Shown here one piece after another: positions 5,881-6,033 of a DNA stretch of 6,033 bases. The notes under the pieces are model-generated. The model made no database searches, was not told where the DNA came from, and saw only the letters and a program-made list of their open reading frames with translations. A program made the position numbers and the translations under genes. The DNA is taken from NCBI GenBank assembly GCA_028679325.1, contig JAJRBS010000152.1, positions 1 to 6,033 of the forward strand, given 5' to 3'. The DNA comes from Methanoregulaceae archaeon. GTDB lineage: Archaea; Halobacteriota; Methanomicrobia; Methanomicrobiales; Methanospirillaceae. Positions within the stretch are counted from its first letter, which is position 1, and every line of letters begins with the position of its first letter.

Positions 5881-6033
5881 AATCAGAACAAACAAAGTGT
5901 AGAACCGCACCACAAAATAAACAAAACAAACGAAATAAAACAAAGTATATACTACAAGTATTATTATAAGATAAATATGATATCACCCGTTCCGGGATAG
6001 CTGTGCGAACGGCCTTCATGGATTCTGGCAATT
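5881..6033 (+). promoter_or_regulatory. A-rich intergenic region with promoter-like element
   Basis: Positions 5911-5980 contain only 13 G or C in 70 bases (about 19%), against well over half in the flanking genes. The plus strand at 5911-5945 is mostly A and C with very few G. AAATAAAACAAAG followed by GTATATAC (5945-5952) fits an archaeal BRE plus TATA box, predicting a transcription start near 5972-5976. Downstream, a frame open to the window edge has possible starts at GTG 6003 and ATG 6018 (MDSGN...), which may be the beginning of the next gene; too little is visible to identify it. GTATATAC is symmetric, so leftward transcription is also conceivable. Confidence 0.45.

Noticed and set aside
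5843..6031. Minus-strand open frame of 62 codons with a cysteine-rich hydrophobic middle
   Set aside because: It begins with TTG, has no ribosome-binding site, and its unusual composition follows from the A-rich non-coding DNA read in reverse; no motif is recognisable.

Overview
The window looks like a piece of a euryarchaeal chromosome, most likely from a methanogen of the Methanomicrobia type. The evidence is fairly high G+C coding DNA with heavy use of CGG arginine codons, TATA/BRE-like promoter elements in AT-rich gaps, a poly-T terminator, many ATGA stop/start overlaps, and non-homologous end-joining (NHEJ) enzymes encoded as separate proteins instead of the single fused LigD common in bacteria. 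The taxonomic call is inference from these traits, not from a database match.

Layout. Positions 1-877 (+) hold the 3' end of ilvB and the complete ilvN, the large and small subunits of acetolactate synthase, overlapping by ATGA and followed by a T-rich terminator. Positions 878-1541 are gene-poor and contain one possible small zinc-ribbon ORF on the minus strand and a 14-bp palindrome. Positions 1542-3683 (-) are a tight three-gene NHEJ operon, transcribed from right to left: LigD-type polymerase/primase, Ku, then a stand-alone LigD-type 3'-phosphoesterase. No DNA ligase is present in the window. Positions 3690-3759 form a short divergent promoter region. Positions 3760-5833 (+) carry a UDP-galactopyranose-mutase-like flavoprotein and a family 2 glycosyltransferase. 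An apparent 17-codon mini-cistron joins them, with an ATGA overlap at each end. Positions 5834-6033 are intergenic, including a G-poor stretch of about 19% G+C with a promoter-like TATA element.

How the genes work together. IlvB and IlvN form the first enzyme of branched-chain amino-acid synthesis. Ku binds broken DNA ends, the phosphoesterase cleans 3' ends, and the polymerase fills gaps and adds nucleotides; sealing would need a ligase encoded elsewhere. The flavoprotein and glycosyltransferase probably act in making a cell-surface glycan or glycolipid, possibly involving a furanose sugar.

The points most worth a second look are the ligase-less split NHEJ operon, the mini-cistron at 5082-5135, the possible zinc-ribbon ORF downstream of the NHEJ genes, and the unusual residues in the polymerase where bacterial LigD enzymes usually have a histidine-containing motif.
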